The notes: generated from the sequence alone by a model not told the origin. DNA of 64,000 nt from Flagellimonas myxillae (GCF_023502235.1 NZ_JAMFLY010000001.1:1178001-1242000); one strand, 5' to 3'; positions 45,788 through 55,083 are shown, counted from the first letter of the stretch. A program made the numbers and translations.

Positions 45788-46407
45788 TCCTTTTCCAGTT
45801 CCTCCAAAAGTTGATCGTAAGAGGTGATCCAACTATACAAGCGTCCCCCTAAGCTGATGACGGGCTGGGATAGCGAATCCATTTCCACGGTCGATTTTGC
45901 CAAAAACTTGCCCAATTGCTCTTTAACCCCAGGTTGTTCATCCAAAGAGACACTTCGGAAAATGTAATTCTCGGTGTTCAATTTGGTGATAATGCTGTCG
46001 CAGCTGGCACATCGACTATTGGTGTAAACTGTAATCTGTTTTTTGGGAGTGATCTTTGGCGGGGGAATGTCCAAAACCTCAAATTCCTTTTTCAACGCCC
46101 TTTTGGACAAACTATCGTTCACCTTTAAGTTTTTGGTATAAACAGGTTGCTTGTCGCGCAGTAAAATAATGGTCTTCAAATGTACCTTGGCGGCCGCCGG
46201 GACACGAATCCACCGGGGTTTTGCAGCGCTCTGCCTAAAATTGCTTCCTTTTACATCAAATAGGACATCGTAAGGGGTATGGGTCTCGTTGACCGCAAAG
46301 AACGCAATCCGGTTTTTGGATTTGGTCTCCACTACTTTCACAGGTCCTTGTTGGGCCCAGATGAAATTAACGGATAACAGCAATAAAATAAGGAAGCAGC
46401 TACGCAT
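45784..46407 (-). CDS. secreted protein with glutaredoxin-like domain
   Basis: 207 residues, signal peptide 1-19 (ends FIWAQQ). The C-terminal ~85 residues form a glutaredoxin-like thioredoxin fold with the redox motif CASC (YTNSRCASCDSIITKLN, about residues 134-137). The N-terminal half is beta-rich and unnamed. It would act in the periplasm in disulfide chemistry or as a reductase partner. Cotranscription with the lipoprotein gene at 46438 is possible (30 bp gap). Confidence 0.7.
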   Translation of the reverse strand: MRSCFLILLLLSVNFIWAQQGPVKVVETKSKNRIAFFAVNETHTPYDVLFDVKGSNFRQSAAKPRWIRVPAAAKVHLKTIILLRDKQPVYTKNLKVNDSLSKRALKKEFEVLDIPPPKITPKKQITVYTNSRCASCDSIITKLNTENYIFRSVSLDEQPGVKEQLGKFLAKSTVEMDSLSQPVISLGGRLYSWITSYDQLLEELEKD

Positions 46408-46437
46408 AAACCTTTATTGTTTTATCAACGGTTGGAA

Positions 46438-46905
46438 TTACCTTTTTTGATACACAAAACTATCGATGCCTGGCAAATCATCACCAACATTATTGATCAA
46501 GGTGTTGTTCGGGCCTATTTGCATGGAACTAAATATAGAACTCCCGTTGAACACCACCTGCACGGTATTGGCTCCCCAGGTTCCAATACCCGAAACACTT
46601 CCCGAACATTCCGCAAAAAACTCATTGTTGGTTAGGGAGGAAATCACAATATTGGATTGTTGGAAACTCCAGGATTCATCCGCATTGATTGTCAAGGTTC
46701 CGGTAATACACTCTAATTCATCCAACAGATTGGTCGAAGCGGTATCATCCTGATTGATATCTTGGGCCGAACTAATATTGACCTCAATCAGATCCCATTG
46801 GCCAATTACATCGGTGTTGTTTGTACTGCCACCTCCATCATCGCTGCTACACGATTGAAAAGCTAATGCGGCCGAACACAAAATCAGTAAAATTGTTTTT
46901 CTCAT
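46438..46905 (-). CDS. lipocalin-like lipoprotein
   Basis: 155 residues from the ATG at 46905; the frame extends to 46950 but the signal begins MRKTILL. Lipobox FQSC, then a Ser/Asp/Gly linker. The body has the WDLIEVNI start and an internal pattern of strands (LTINADESWSFQQSNIVISSL, GIGTWGANTVQVVFNGSS) common to small lipocalin-like lipoproteins of this phylum. Single conserved Cys residues in ELECITG and AECSG could form a disulfide. No function assigned. Confidence 0.7.
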   Translation of the reverse strand: MRKTILLILCSAALAFQSCSSDDGGGSTNNTDVIGQWDLIEVNISSAQDINQDDTASTNLLDELECITGTLTINADESWSFQQSNIVISSLTNNEFFAECSGSVSGIGTWGANTVQVVFNGSSIFSSMQIGPNNTLINNVGDDLPGIDSFVYQKR

Positions 46906-47113
46906 AACTACTTTTTCAAAGCATAGACGTAAAATACTACAAATCGGCATAATTTCATCATTTCAACCCCTGTAATCGGTGTTAAAATGTGTTTTCTGTT
47001 CGCTGCCATTCATCGATAATGCCCGGTTTGGGATACTAAATATGGCCAAAATCCGTTAGCTTGGCACGTTGAAACCCAAGTTTAATGTAACGTTACCTAA
47101 AACTTAAAGCATA

Positions 47114-47905
47114 ATGGAAAAACTAATCAAAACACTCAAAACCCTTTCCTTTTTTGGATTTGCTTTGCTTCTTTTTCAATCCTGTAGTGAAGATGCGGTA
47201 GGCACTGGCGACAACGGACTGACAAGCGCAGAACTGGAAACTATTTTGACCACTGACGAAACTGCCGGTACGGTGGACAATGCATTGACCGAGCTATTTG
47301 CCAATAACGGAGCAACAGGTAAATCTGCAAAGGGAAGTAACGAATGCTATTCGGCCGAGTACACGGATACCGGTTTTGTGGCCACATTTAATAATTGTGT
47401 GCTCAATGGTACCGATAATGTAAACGGAACAGTAACCGTTACCTACGAGGCCGGGAGTGGGGCAGCTGCTTTTACAGCCACCTATGTTGATTTTTATGTC
47501 GGCACCCTAAAGATAAATGGCACTAGAACCTTTAGTATTAGTGGCGATGCCGAACAAAATTCCATTGCTTTTTCCGTTACCAGCGATATGACTGTTGAAA
47601 CAGAAGATGGTAGTGAAATTTCGGAAACAGGGACCAAGACCGTAGGCTTTACGTTTGGCGATACTTTGGCTACGAGCACGATCAGCATTTCTGGTAATTG
47701 GGAAGTCCAAGCGCACGGAAACACTTATGCGGTAAGCACAATTGATGACTTGGAAGGCTCTTTGGGCTGTGAATATTTGGTGGCAGGGAGTATGAATGTT
47801 GCCAAAAATGGATTGGTTATCACGGTTGACTTTGGTGATGGCGAATGCGATGACGCTGCTACACTCACATACCCAGATGGGACCGAAGAGGAAATTTCGC
47901 TATAG
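47114..47905 (+). CDS. lipoprotein of unknown function
   Basis: 263 residues. Lipobox LFQSC (about residue 23). The mature part is rich in Thr, Ser, Gly and Asp and has regular beta-strands (GTVTVTYEAGSGAAAFTATYVDFYVG; TISISGNWEVQAHGNTYAV), suggesting a beta-helix or beta-sandwich. No recognised domain. It is followed by a strong terminator at 47930; a perfect 10-bp palindrome GTAACGTTAC lies about 25 bp before the start. Confidence 0.7.
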   Translation: MEKLIKTLKTLSFFGFALLLFQSCSEDAVGTGDNGLTSAELETILTTDETAGTVDNALTELFANNGATGKSAKGSNECYSAEYTDTGFVATFNNCVLNGTDNVNGTVTVTYEAGSGAAAFTATYVDFYVGTLKINGTRTFSISGDAEQNSIAFSVTSDMTVETEDGSEISETGTKTVGFTFGDTLATSTISISGNWEVQAHGNTYAVSTIDDLEGSLGCEYLVAGSMNVAKNGLVITVDFGDGECDDAATLTYPDGTEEEISL

Positions 47906-47929
47906 CGAAACCGTATTTAAAACATTTTG

Positions 47930-47964
47930 AAAAGCATCGGGATATCCCGGTGCTTTTTGTTTTG
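47930..47964 (+). terminator. Rho-independent terminator
   Basis: AAAAGCATCGGGAT (47930-47943) pairs with ATCCCGGTGCTTTT (47944-47957), followed by a T-rich tail. It lies 24 bp after the lipoprotein gene stop. Confidence 0.8.
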
Positions 47965-48059
47965 GATAAGGGTAGGGGCAACTGACTTAAATTCCCTGCT
48001 TTTCAGAGGAATAGACAGCTTTTTTATGGTTGGCTGCCAGACTCGGAATGGATATCGTG

Positions 48060-48067
48060 TATCTTTG
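48060..48067 (+). promoter_or_regulatory. -7 element before the PIG-L gene
   Basis: TATCTTTG matches the Bacteroidota consensus and lies 22 bp before the start at 48090. No good -33 element is seen. Confidence 0.4.
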
Positions 48068-48089
48068 AGAGAACCACAACCCAACAATT

Positions 48090-49079
48090 ATGGAACGAAG
48101 ATCATTTATAGGCAAAAGTGTTGCCATGGGACTCCTACCTTCCTTCCCCAAATCTTTTGAGCATTCCCAAATAATCAACAATACCGACAAGATAACTGTA
48201 GAAAAACATGTGTCGGGCCAACCGCATAAGGGCAAGGTTTTGGCTGCCATCCAGCCACATAACGACGATATTGCCCTGTTTGCTGGGGGAACAGTGGCCA
48301 AACTTATTCAGGAAGGATATACAGGCTACTTGATACGCACCAGTAACGACGACCATGCTGGGAGGGGAGCCACGGTAGGAGAGGTAATCCATAACAATGA
48401 AAAAGACAACGAACGGGTGGCCAAAGCTTTGGGACTGTCCAAAGTTTACGATTTGGGGTATAGAAACCATAGAATGGATAATATCAGCATCCAAGAGTTG
48501 CGGGGCAGGCTTATTTTTTTGTTTCGCTTGTTGAAGGTGGACACCATTATAACGTATGATCCCTGGGGGCATTATGAGGAAAATCCTGATCATTACATTA
48601 CCGCCATGGCTGTAGAATCGGCCAGATGGATGTCTGCCGGAAGGTTGGATTATCCTGAACACTTTGAAACTGGGTTAAAACCCCATGCAGCTGCTGAACG
48701 GTACTACTTTGCAAGAGGGCCTCAGTTAGTGAACAGGATTGTAGAAACTACCCAGAGCATTAATAAAAAAGTGCATGCCAATGCAGTGATAACTACACAA
48801 GGCCCGGGAGGGGAAGCAGGGGCAAGACTTAAGAAAAGTTTGTCCGAGAAAGGAAAACGGCTACCCATTTTGGGTGATGATGATAATACGGCCAACGCAA
48901 ATTACATCAAGCATTTTGTACTGGATATAGATTCGCAACGAATGCGTGGCGTTCCTTCAGATAAGGAAATTGGAAAGCCTTATGGACTGGAGTGGGCGGA
49001 GCGCTTCCATTATATTGGCCCTGAGCCTTCCATGCTGCAGGAGTATATAGAAGAGCACGCCATTAGCGAGAAGCCATAG
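48090..49079 (+). CDS. PIG-L family deacetylase with variant metal motif
   Basis: 329 residues. A twin-Arg-like N-terminus (MERRSFIGKSVAMGLLPSF) may direct export. The PIG-L/LmbE zinc motif is normally [A/P]HPDDE; here it reads PHNDDIAL (His57, Asp59, Asp60, Ile61 in place of Glu). Later motifs fit the fold: TSNDDHAGRGATVGEVIHNNE and DPWGHYEENPDHYITAMAVESA, which holds a histidine ligand. The family removes N-acetyl groups from glycolipids and related sugars. The Glu-to-Ile change may alter catalysis. It is followed by a hydrolase with its own -7 element. Confidence 0.78.
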   Translation: MERRSFIGKSVAMGLLPSFPKSFEHSQIINNTDKITVEKHVSGQPHKGKVLAAIQPHNDDIALFAGGTVAKLIQEGYTGYLIRTSNDDHAGRGATVGEVIHNNEKDNERVAKALGLSKVYDLGYRNHRMDNISIQELRGRLIFLFRLLKVDTIITYDPWGHYEENPDHYITAMAVESARWMSAGRLDYPEHFETGLKPHAAAERYYFARGPQLVNRIVETTQSINKKVHANAVITTQGPGGEAGARLKKSLSEKGKRLPILGDDDNTANANYIKHFVLDIDSQRMRGVPSDKEIGKPYGLEWAERFHYIGPEPSMLQEYIEEHAISEKP

Positions 49080-49162
49080 ACCCACAACCGGAATCTGTCC
49101 ATCTATTACAGGTTACTTTCCGTACAGCCATAACTACCAATGGCACAAATTAAGATGTATTT

Positions 49163-49170
49163 TATCTTTG
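49163..49170 (+). promoter_or_regulatory. -7 element before the alpha/beta hydrolase gene
   Basis: TATCTTTG, a full match to the consensus, 54 bp before the start at 49225. The -33 region is not recognisable. Confidence 0.35.
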
Positions 49171-49224
49171 ACTAGGATACATTTAAGGCTTTCAAATTGT
49201 AATTCCCCCGTAAAATCTGTTTTT

Positions 49225-50175
49225 ATGTTACGGAATTTCAAAATTTTAACAGTTCAATTGTTGTGTCTAGCGGCATTTTCGCAGACAGATGGTGCTATTG
49301 TTGAACGAATTGAGTTAAAGAATTTTGACCAGCTTTTAACCTATATCCAAAATACAGAAGCAAGGGCAAGGGACAGTATAAAGTTGGACGCAAGTCGCTT
49401 TGCGTATTTTGACCAAGTAGATGTTCAAGGGATTACCTATTGGAGCGATAGTTTACGGGTTAAGGGGTTCTTGTTGCAACCTAAAAAGGCCGGAAAATAC
49501 CCTGCCATTATTTACAATAGGGGAGGTAGTCTTGATTTTGGCACTTTGACCCACTATGTGTCCTCGATAGGATTGGGGGAGTTGGCTAGATTGGCCCATG
49601 GAGGGTATGTTATAGCCGCAAGTCAATATAGAGGCAATGGCGGGAGTGAAGGGCAAGAGGAATATGGAGGCCGGGATATCAATGATGTTTTAAACTTGAT
49701 ACCCTTGTTGGCGGCCGAACCTAAGGCAGATACCACCCGATTGGGGATGTTTGGATGGAGCAGAGGCAGCATGACTTCGTTTTTGACCTTAAAGCGAACG
49801 GACAAATTCAAGGCCATGGCCATTGGAGGTCCTTCAACGGATATATCCAGAACAGCCATTGATGATCCAGAATTGGATGAATGGTGGTCTGAATTTATTC
49901 CCAATTACAATGTGAACAAGAAGGCAGTCCTGGAAAGAAGGTCACCCATATATTGGGTGCATGAACTGCCCAAAACGGTTCCGATACTTATTTTACAAGG
50001 TGAAAATGACGGATCCATACCACCAGAATACACTTTGGATTTTGCCAAAGAGCTTAGCAAACATAAAGTGCCCTATAAACTGGTTAAGTTCGTTAACGGC
50101 ACACATTCCTTAAAGGAAGTACGGGATGAGTATTTTGGGGAATTATTTGCTTGGTTCGGGAGGTATTTGAAGTAG
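49225..50175 (+). CDS. secreted alpha/beta hydrolase, S9 prolyl-oligopeptidase-like
   Basis: 316 residues from the ATG at 49225, where a signal peptide starts (MLRNFKILTVQLLCLAAFSQ). The catalytic Ser179 is in MFGWSRGSMTSF, the Asp in LILQGENDGSIPPEY and the His in FVNGTHS. The NRGGSLDFG segment forms the oxyanion region. Family members are exopeptidases or esterases; the substrate is unknown. It follows the PIG-L gene after 145 bp and ends at the edge of the AT-rich island. Confidence 0.82.
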   Translation: MLRNFKILTVQLLCLAAFSQTDGAIVERIELKNFDQLLTYIQNTEARARDSIKLDASRFAYFDQVDVQGITYWSDSLRVKGFLLQPKKAGKYPAIIYNRGGSLDFGTLTHYVSSIGLGELARLAHGGYVIAASQYRGNGGSEGQEEYGGRDINDVLNLIPLLAAEPKADTTRLGMFGWSRGSMTSFLTLKRTDKFKAMAIGGPSTDISRTAIDDPELDEWWSEFIPNYNVNKKAVLERRSPIYWVHELPKTVPILILQGENDGSIPPEYTLDFAKELSKHKVPYKLVKFVNGTHSLKEVRDEYFGELFAWFGRYLK

Positions 50176-50941
50176 GAGAAAAACGAGGTAAAGCGGATTC
50201 TGAAATATTCTATTTGACATAATCATAATTATAGTACAAATGTATTGTTTTGGTTTCTTAGCCGTTTATCCATTTGATAGCTATAATTCTATTATGTAAA
50301 ATATCCCTCAGGCTTTGAGAATCGATTAAAACTTACAACAGGGTCATTAAACTATTTTAAGCGGTGTGCTGCGCACGGGCTATCTATCATTTGTACCATA
50401 ATTTGTCGCTATGTAAAATAGCCGCTCGGCCAACAACATATTGCTTTCATAAAAAGTAAATGCCCTTGCATTTATTTTTATACGCAATTCTCAGCCACTT
50501 GGCCAGCGCCATTAAAAGCTCAACTTTTCGTTCTTATTGAAACCTTTGGTTTAATTGAAGATTTGGATAAGAAAAATTTCATGGACTTTTCGTCAGCTTG
50601 TCGCAAAAGCTAAAATTTTCTCTGTGAGCAAAATTCTTAGCACTTGCTAACATGCTCCTCCGATTCGGCTATTTTTCCTTAGCACTTTAAATATTATGTA
50701 AAATAGAAGCTATATTTGGGTTGTTGTCTCCTTTCTTTTTTCTTGACCTTGCGTCGCCGAAGCTTTGCGAAGGCACGTAAAAAAGAAACAAAAAATCAAG
50801 AAGAAAATATGCTTCCACGCTCCCTTTGTGTCTTAATAGCTTCGCTATCTGCGCGCTAAGCGCCCAACACAAAGCCCAGGGCAATGGCGCTGCCGTGTAA
50901 GCCACAAATTCACGCCCTCGCCGGCCCGCATTTTCTTCGGG
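50176..50941. other. structured intergenic region at the left edge of the defence island
   Basis: 766 bp without a credible gene. Three copies of TATGTAAAATA occur (50293-50303, 50410-50420, 50695-50705). Small inverted repeats are also present, for example GCGC-TAA-GCGC near 50852. The composition shifts from mixed to AT-rich and then GC-rich just before hamB. No integrase, tRNA or flanking direct repeat was found, so it is only a candidate island boundary. Confidence 0.45.
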
Positions 50942-53617
50942 CTACATTTGTTTTAAGTCTTTTTGCAAGTATCCCTTCCTTTGAAGATATCTATTATAAG
51001 CATTTCCTAAACCTTCTATTGACTCTTGTTTTGATAACCAATCTAGGGGGTTCTCTTCGTCTTCTGGAATCAATTTATACAATTTGATTGCGATAGATCT
51101 GGATATTCCTTTAGAAATTAAGAATAGTACCAATGCATTGTAAGTTCCCAATTCGAGCATGGTTGGCATTGATAAACTTAATTTGAATTCTTCCTTTTGG
51201 TTTTCATCCATAACGAATTCCAAAATATCCGCTAGTAATTTCAAATATTTGACAAGCACAAAGCTAATTATTGTGGAATAAACTTTTATTACTTCATTAA
51301 TTTTACCGTTGACCTTATTTTTGTCATTTAAATCCAAGACTCCCCTTACCCTAGAGTCGAAATCTAACTCCCTATTAATTAATTCCCTCATGCTCTTGTT
51401 CTGTAGCCATAGTACAGCATAGAAAACAATATGTCTGACAGATCTTGAAATTCCATGTTTAAAATATGCCTCGCTTCTGAAATTAAATAGATCGTTTAAT
51501 CGGAATAATATGTTTTCAAGCTGTCCAAACAAGTTAGTTTCTTTATGCTCTTTTTGTTCGCGAATTTCTCTTCTCCATACTCTATGTAAATTTTCGTTTT
51601 CATAAAAAACCCAATCTTCAATTCCATTGTTCTTAATTTCATTAAAAAGGATGTTTTGATATTCAGGATCAATACTAGGGTTTAGTTTGAGTAAGTCGTA
51701 CGGGATGTTTATTCCCTCAAGTTTGGTTGAAAGTGTGTCAACAATTGCAATAGCATTCTCTTCATTTAGATTCTTACTTTGTAAGTAATTTTCAAGGGAC
51801 ATTTCACCCTTTAAAAATTTGTGTTTTAGGAAACAGGTAGCATATTCCAATTCTCTTATTGCCTCATCAACAGGTTGGTTAATTCCATCAATAATATCTC
51901 CCAAAGGATGATTCAATATCTTATTAATAGCTGGAATAATGTCCTTCTCAGGTTTGGTGGCAAATTGCTCCTCTGCCCAGTCTTCGTTAATTTTCTCTAA
52001 GCATAGAACCGTTCCGATTAACGAATCTTTTATTCTTCCCGCTCTACCTACGATATTTCCAAATTCAAAAGAGCTTAATTCAATATTTTCTTTCTTCGCT
52101 ATTGGGATAAAGACTTTTTCAGCAGGTAAATTTATTCCTTCCATTAAGGTCGAAGTACAAGCGATGTTGTTCAAATTTCCACTAGCAAACAGATACTCCA
52201 ATTCACCTCTAATTATTTCTGGTATTTTTCCATGATGGAAAGCTGTTCTTGTTTTTAAACTATCAATCAAGTAATATTCTGGGTGTATTTCCTCTTTAAT
52301 TAATTCTATAAGATCATTAATTTCTTGATTAAGCTCACTTCTTGAGTCATTGTTGGATATTTCGGTTGCTAGCTTTAACGCAAAATTTTCGGCCCAATCA
52401 GTTCTTGGAAAATAAATTATGTTTTTACTTCTTTTACCAAAAAGCGGAACTATTTTCGTCAAAGTCTGCAGTTTTCCGGAGGCGATTAACCTTCTAAAAT
52501 CAAAATCAACATCGATTAATAACTCATTAATTTGAATCCCTTGAAAGAAAATTTTGGCAACAATTGAATTATCGTTTTCCGAATTTGAACGGAGTATGGC
52601 CTTTAACTGGAATACTGGTGAAAATACAGTCTTAAGATTTCTACTCTCCTCATTAAATATTAGCTCGAACAATTCGTGTGGATTATCCAAGAAGGGTCCG
52701 GCTATAATTTTTCTGGATTTTGGCCATAGAGCCTCTATTTCATTTAATAAAAATTCTAAAAGAAATCCCCTACTACTTTCATTTTCAATATTTTGAACTT
52801 CATCTATAAATACTATATCTGGCTCTATCGGAGTTTCATAGGATTCCTGAATCAACTTTAATGTCCTTTCAGGGGTAAGTATGAAGATTTCCTTATCGCT
52901 AAATTGTTCAATTTCTTCCCCTTCTTTTTCTATGAATGCAGTATTAATTGAAACATCGTCACCCAATACTCTTTTGAAATCCTCCGAAACCTGAGATATA
53001 AGTGCTCTGGTAGGAACAACATAAAGAACGAAAGCAGTATTCTCTTCGGAAAAGAATTCTGAAATATAATTCTGTATTATATAAGATTTTCCTGCGGAGG
53101 TTGGAGCGGAAATAGCTATATTTTCTCTTGTTTTTGTTAGAACATTCCAAAGATATTTTTGATAATCTGAAGCAATAATTAATTCATTTTCAGAAACTTT
53201 TATTTCATTAGTAGCCAATTTAGCGCCTAGTTCATAGTCTAAAGTTGCTCCGAAATGTTCTTTGAATCTGAAATATCCATCTTTTGGACTTATATCTATC
53301 AATCTTTTAAAAAATCTAGAAGAAATTAAGTTGCCCGAACGAGAAAGTATTATGTAAGCTGCTTTTAAATAATCTTTGCTGTCATATTCAAGAAAAAGTA
53401 AAATTCCAAAAACAGAACTAATGTATTTATCATCTTCATCATTACTGGATGAGATTATACTTGCAAGCCATATTGCTTTTTCTACTTCCTCTGTTTTTAT
53501 AGGCTGTTTGTTATCTTCAAGTTCTACCTCCTTATAAAATCTGTTGGATATTAATTCTCCCAGAACCTTTTTAAAAACTGGGTGCTCCCTAGCCGAATTG
53601 ATAGTCTTATTTGACAT
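50942..53617 (-). CDS. hamB: HamB helicase of a Hachiman defence system
   Basis: 891 residues. Superfamily 2 helicase: Walker A APTSAGKS (171-178), PTRAL (202-206), TPER (248-251), DEVQ (272-275) in the DExH position, then TSTLMEGINLPAEKVFIP and the arginine-finger segment NIVGRAGRIKD. The N-terminal ~160 and C-terminal ~400 residues are helical and unnamed. Next to a DUF1837-type HamA this is the HamB partner, whose helicase activity is coupled to HamA nuclease after phage damage to DNA. It begins 2 bp after the hamA stop, so the pair is cotranslated. Composition is AT-rich relative to the flanks. Confidence 0.88.
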   Translation of the reverse strand: MSNKTINSAREHPVFKKVLGELISNRFYKEVELEDNKQPIKTEEVEKAIWLASIISSSNDEDDKYISSVFGILLFLEYDSKDYLKAAYIILSRSGNLISSRFFKRLIDISPKDGYFRFKEHFGATLDYELGAKLATNEIKVSENELIIASDYQKYLWNVLTKTRENIAISAPTSAGKSYIIQNYISEFFSEENTAFVLYVVPTRALISQVSEDFKRVLGDDVSINTAFIEKEGEEIEQFSDKEIFILTPERTLKLIQESYETPIEPDIVFIDEVQNIENESSRGFLLEFLLNEIEALWPKSRKIIAGPFLDNPHELFELIFNEESRNLKTVFSPVFQLKAILRSNSENDNSIVAKIFFQGIQINELLIDVDFDFRRLIASGKLQTLTKIVPLFGKRSKNIIYFPRTDWAENFALKLATEISNNDSRSELNQEINDLIELIKEEIHPEYYLIDSLKTRTAFHHGKIPEIIRGELEYLFASGNLNNIACTSTLMEGINLPAEKVFIPIAKKENIELSSFEFGNIVGRAGRIKDSLIGTVLCLEKINEDWAEEQFATKPEKDIIPAINKILNHPLGDIIDGINQPVDEAIRELEYATCFLKHKFLKGEMSLENYLQSKNLNEENAIAIVDTLSTKLEGINIPYDLLKLNPSIDPEYQNILFNEIKNNGIEDWVFYENENLHRVWRREIREQKEHKETNLFGQLENILFRLNDLFNFRSEAYFKHGISRSVRHIVFYAVLWLQNKSMRELINRELDFDSRVRGVLDLNDKNKVNGKINEVIKVYSTIISFVLVKYLKLLADILEFVMDENQKEEFKLSLSMPTMLELGTYNALVLFLISKGISRSIAIKLYKLIPEDEENPLDWLSKQESIEGLGNAYNRYLQRKGYLQKDLKQM

Positions 53618-53619
53618 TG

Positions 53620-54554
53620 TTAAATGTTTCTAGGGAATTTTTTACCGTTATGAAAAACTTCATAACACAACTCTCTAAAATTATTGACATTAATTACAGG
53701 CATCAAAAAGAACTCCAAGGTTGTATTATTGGTTTGGGATAGCGAAGATTCTATATATTTTGTTCTTCTTTCGCCTATTCTTGAAAGAAAGTTATTCACC
53801 TCATTCTCAATATCAGGCAAATTATCATTAATCATTCTTTCCACTTTACCCTCTTTGTACATCAAAAATGCGGGATAGCATATATCATATTCTTTGAACT
53901 CAGGTTGCTTTGTTCTTAAACTCTGATAGATTAAATCTAGAGATTCTTCATCTAAGTTATTTAGATCTCGACTTAAGTGTTTCTTTGCTACTCTGAGTTC
54001 TCTGTCAACAGCTTTAGGGTTATTAATATATCTGGATATTGAGTCCAAAGCATCGCTTACACAAACGCTAAAACTCCCTCTCATTTTAGACTCTCCAAGA
54101 AAAAGGGTAGATTTCCCATCTTTGCTGCCAATGAAGAGTCCATCGGACCCTTTTATCTCATCATTATCATTATATGTATGTCCAATTTTATGAACAACTA
54201 AGGGGGCTCCAAGAATTGCTTCAACAAAAAGATAGAGTATAAGTTCTCCATATCTCCCGTCTCTCAAAGGGTCTTTGTCTCCAAAATAACTTAGTGCTTT
54301 TTCTTGAGGAGAATCACCGTCCTCAAGAATTTCAGTAATTTCAAATTCTTCAAAAACATAATTTTGTACTTGGGTAAGGAGATATTTAATAAAGCCTTTA
54401 TAGTTTGGCGAAGTATTGTCAAATTTTAAACAATAAAATTTGACATAAGCATTACTGATTTTTTTTCATCAACCAGTCCAAACCATCGTAAAAAACTTTC
54501 ACCATCAACTCTTAATAATTTAAACCAATCAATTTCGCTAATCTTTTTAGCCAT
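53620..54554 (-). CDS. hamA: HamA nuclease (DUF1837) of a Hachiman system, split by a frameshift
   Basis: Read with one -1 shift this gives about 311 residues: residues 1-32 from the ATG at 54554, then the second frame from 54459 to the stop at 53620. The second frame has no ATG in its first part and only a TTG at 54267, so it needs the first frame for a start. The PD-(D/E)xK nuclease site is seen in GSDGLFIG (Asp138) and LFLGESK (Glu155, Lys157), the HamA DUF1837 pattern. The gene couples to hamB 2 bp on. The shift lies at an A8 run (54459-54466); as sequenced, the first frame alone ends after 42 residues. Confidence 0.78.
54459..54466 (-). other. A8 homopolymer at the hamA frame break
   Basis: On the minus strand the run reads GATG-A8-TCAG. 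In the 0 frame the codons are GAA AAA AAA TCA; backing one base after AAA AAA gives ATC AGT and joins the two hamA frames. A AAA AAA is a known -1 slippery heptamer, and A8 runs also allow transcript slippage or phase variation. A sequencing indel is the main alternative. Confidence 0.7.
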
Positions 54555-54624
54555 ACAAGAATTACCTAATTAAACAATTAATAAGGAGGTTGAGGGGGAA
54601 TCCTAAATATAAAAATAATTTTAA

Positions 54625-54642
54625 CACGTAATAAATTACGTG
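54625..54642. promoter_or_regulatory. perfect inverted repeat between the XRE gene and hamA
   Basis: CACGTAA-TAAA-TTACGTG (18 bp) is a perfect 7-bp inverted repeat with a 4-base centre. It lies 71 bp upstream of the hamA start and 35 bp downstream of the XRE regulator stop. It could be the operator of the local XRE protein or a hairpin attenuating read-through into hamA. Confidence 0.5.
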
Positions 54643-54676
54643 AATCCAGTAAAAAAATAAAAAATGTAGTAAAATA

Positions 54677-54883
54677 CTATTGTTTAGTGGACACCAAAAG
54701 CTCACGAATATCTACATCCAGAATTTGAGCAATTCTTTTGAGATCTTTCAGATGTGGTTGAGATTTGTTGTTGCAAATTGAAGTAATAGTATTTGGATTT
54801 CGTTCCATTTTAACCGCCAATTCTTTTTGGCTCACTCCTTTTATAACAAGTACTTCTTTTATTCTATTTATTCGCTCAGGCAT
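54677..54883 (-). CDS. XRE family helix-turn-helix regulator
   Basis: 68 residues, almost entirely one HTH_3 domain (about 5-60): INRIKEVLVIKGVSQKELAVKMERNPNTITSICNNKSQPHLKDLKRIAQILDVDIRELLV. It is on the same strand just upstream of hamA and probably controls the Hachiman genes, possibly through the inverted repeat at 54625. Small XRE regulators are common companions of defence operons. It is divergent from the small ORF at 55084. Confidence 0.85.
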   Translation of the reverse strand: MPERINRIKEVLVIKGVSQKELAVKMERNPNTITSICNNKSQPHLKDLKRIAQILDVDIRELLVSTKQ

Positions 54884-55009
54884 AGCCTAAAGCTAGGTAT
54901 AATCAAGACTTTTGACAATAGGAAATTTTCTATGACAGGTTTCAAAACGATAAAAATATTGTTTTAAACTATATTAATATAATTATAAAGCATGAAATTA
55001 ATTTTCATT

Positions 55010-55042
55010 TTTGCAATAAAAACCTATATTTATATAGTTTTT
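55010..55042 (+). promoter_or_regulatory. possible promoter for the small gene at 55084
   Basis: TTTG (55010-55013), a 21-base spacer, then TAGTTTTT (55035-55042), a 7 of 8 match to the -7 consensus. The region is very AT-rich, so chance similarity is possible. Confidence 0.3.
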
Positions 55043-55083
55043 TCCGGTATTAGTATGTGAAAAACAAATAAAATTGTCCTGAA

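Noticed and set aside
50293..50705. CRISPR-like array from the repeated TATGTAAAATA motif
   Set aside because: Only three 11-bp copies with uneven spacing (117 and 285 bp between starts) and no cas genes.
50942..53617. Lhr-type or restriction-system helicase for the large helicase gene
   Set aside because: No methylase or specificity subunit is present, and the adjacent DUF1837 nuclease gene fits Hachiman better.
54268..54465. Internal start of hamA in the second frame
   Set aside because: No ATG or GTG is present in this part; the only option is a TTG at 54267, which would remove the conserved N-terminal region.
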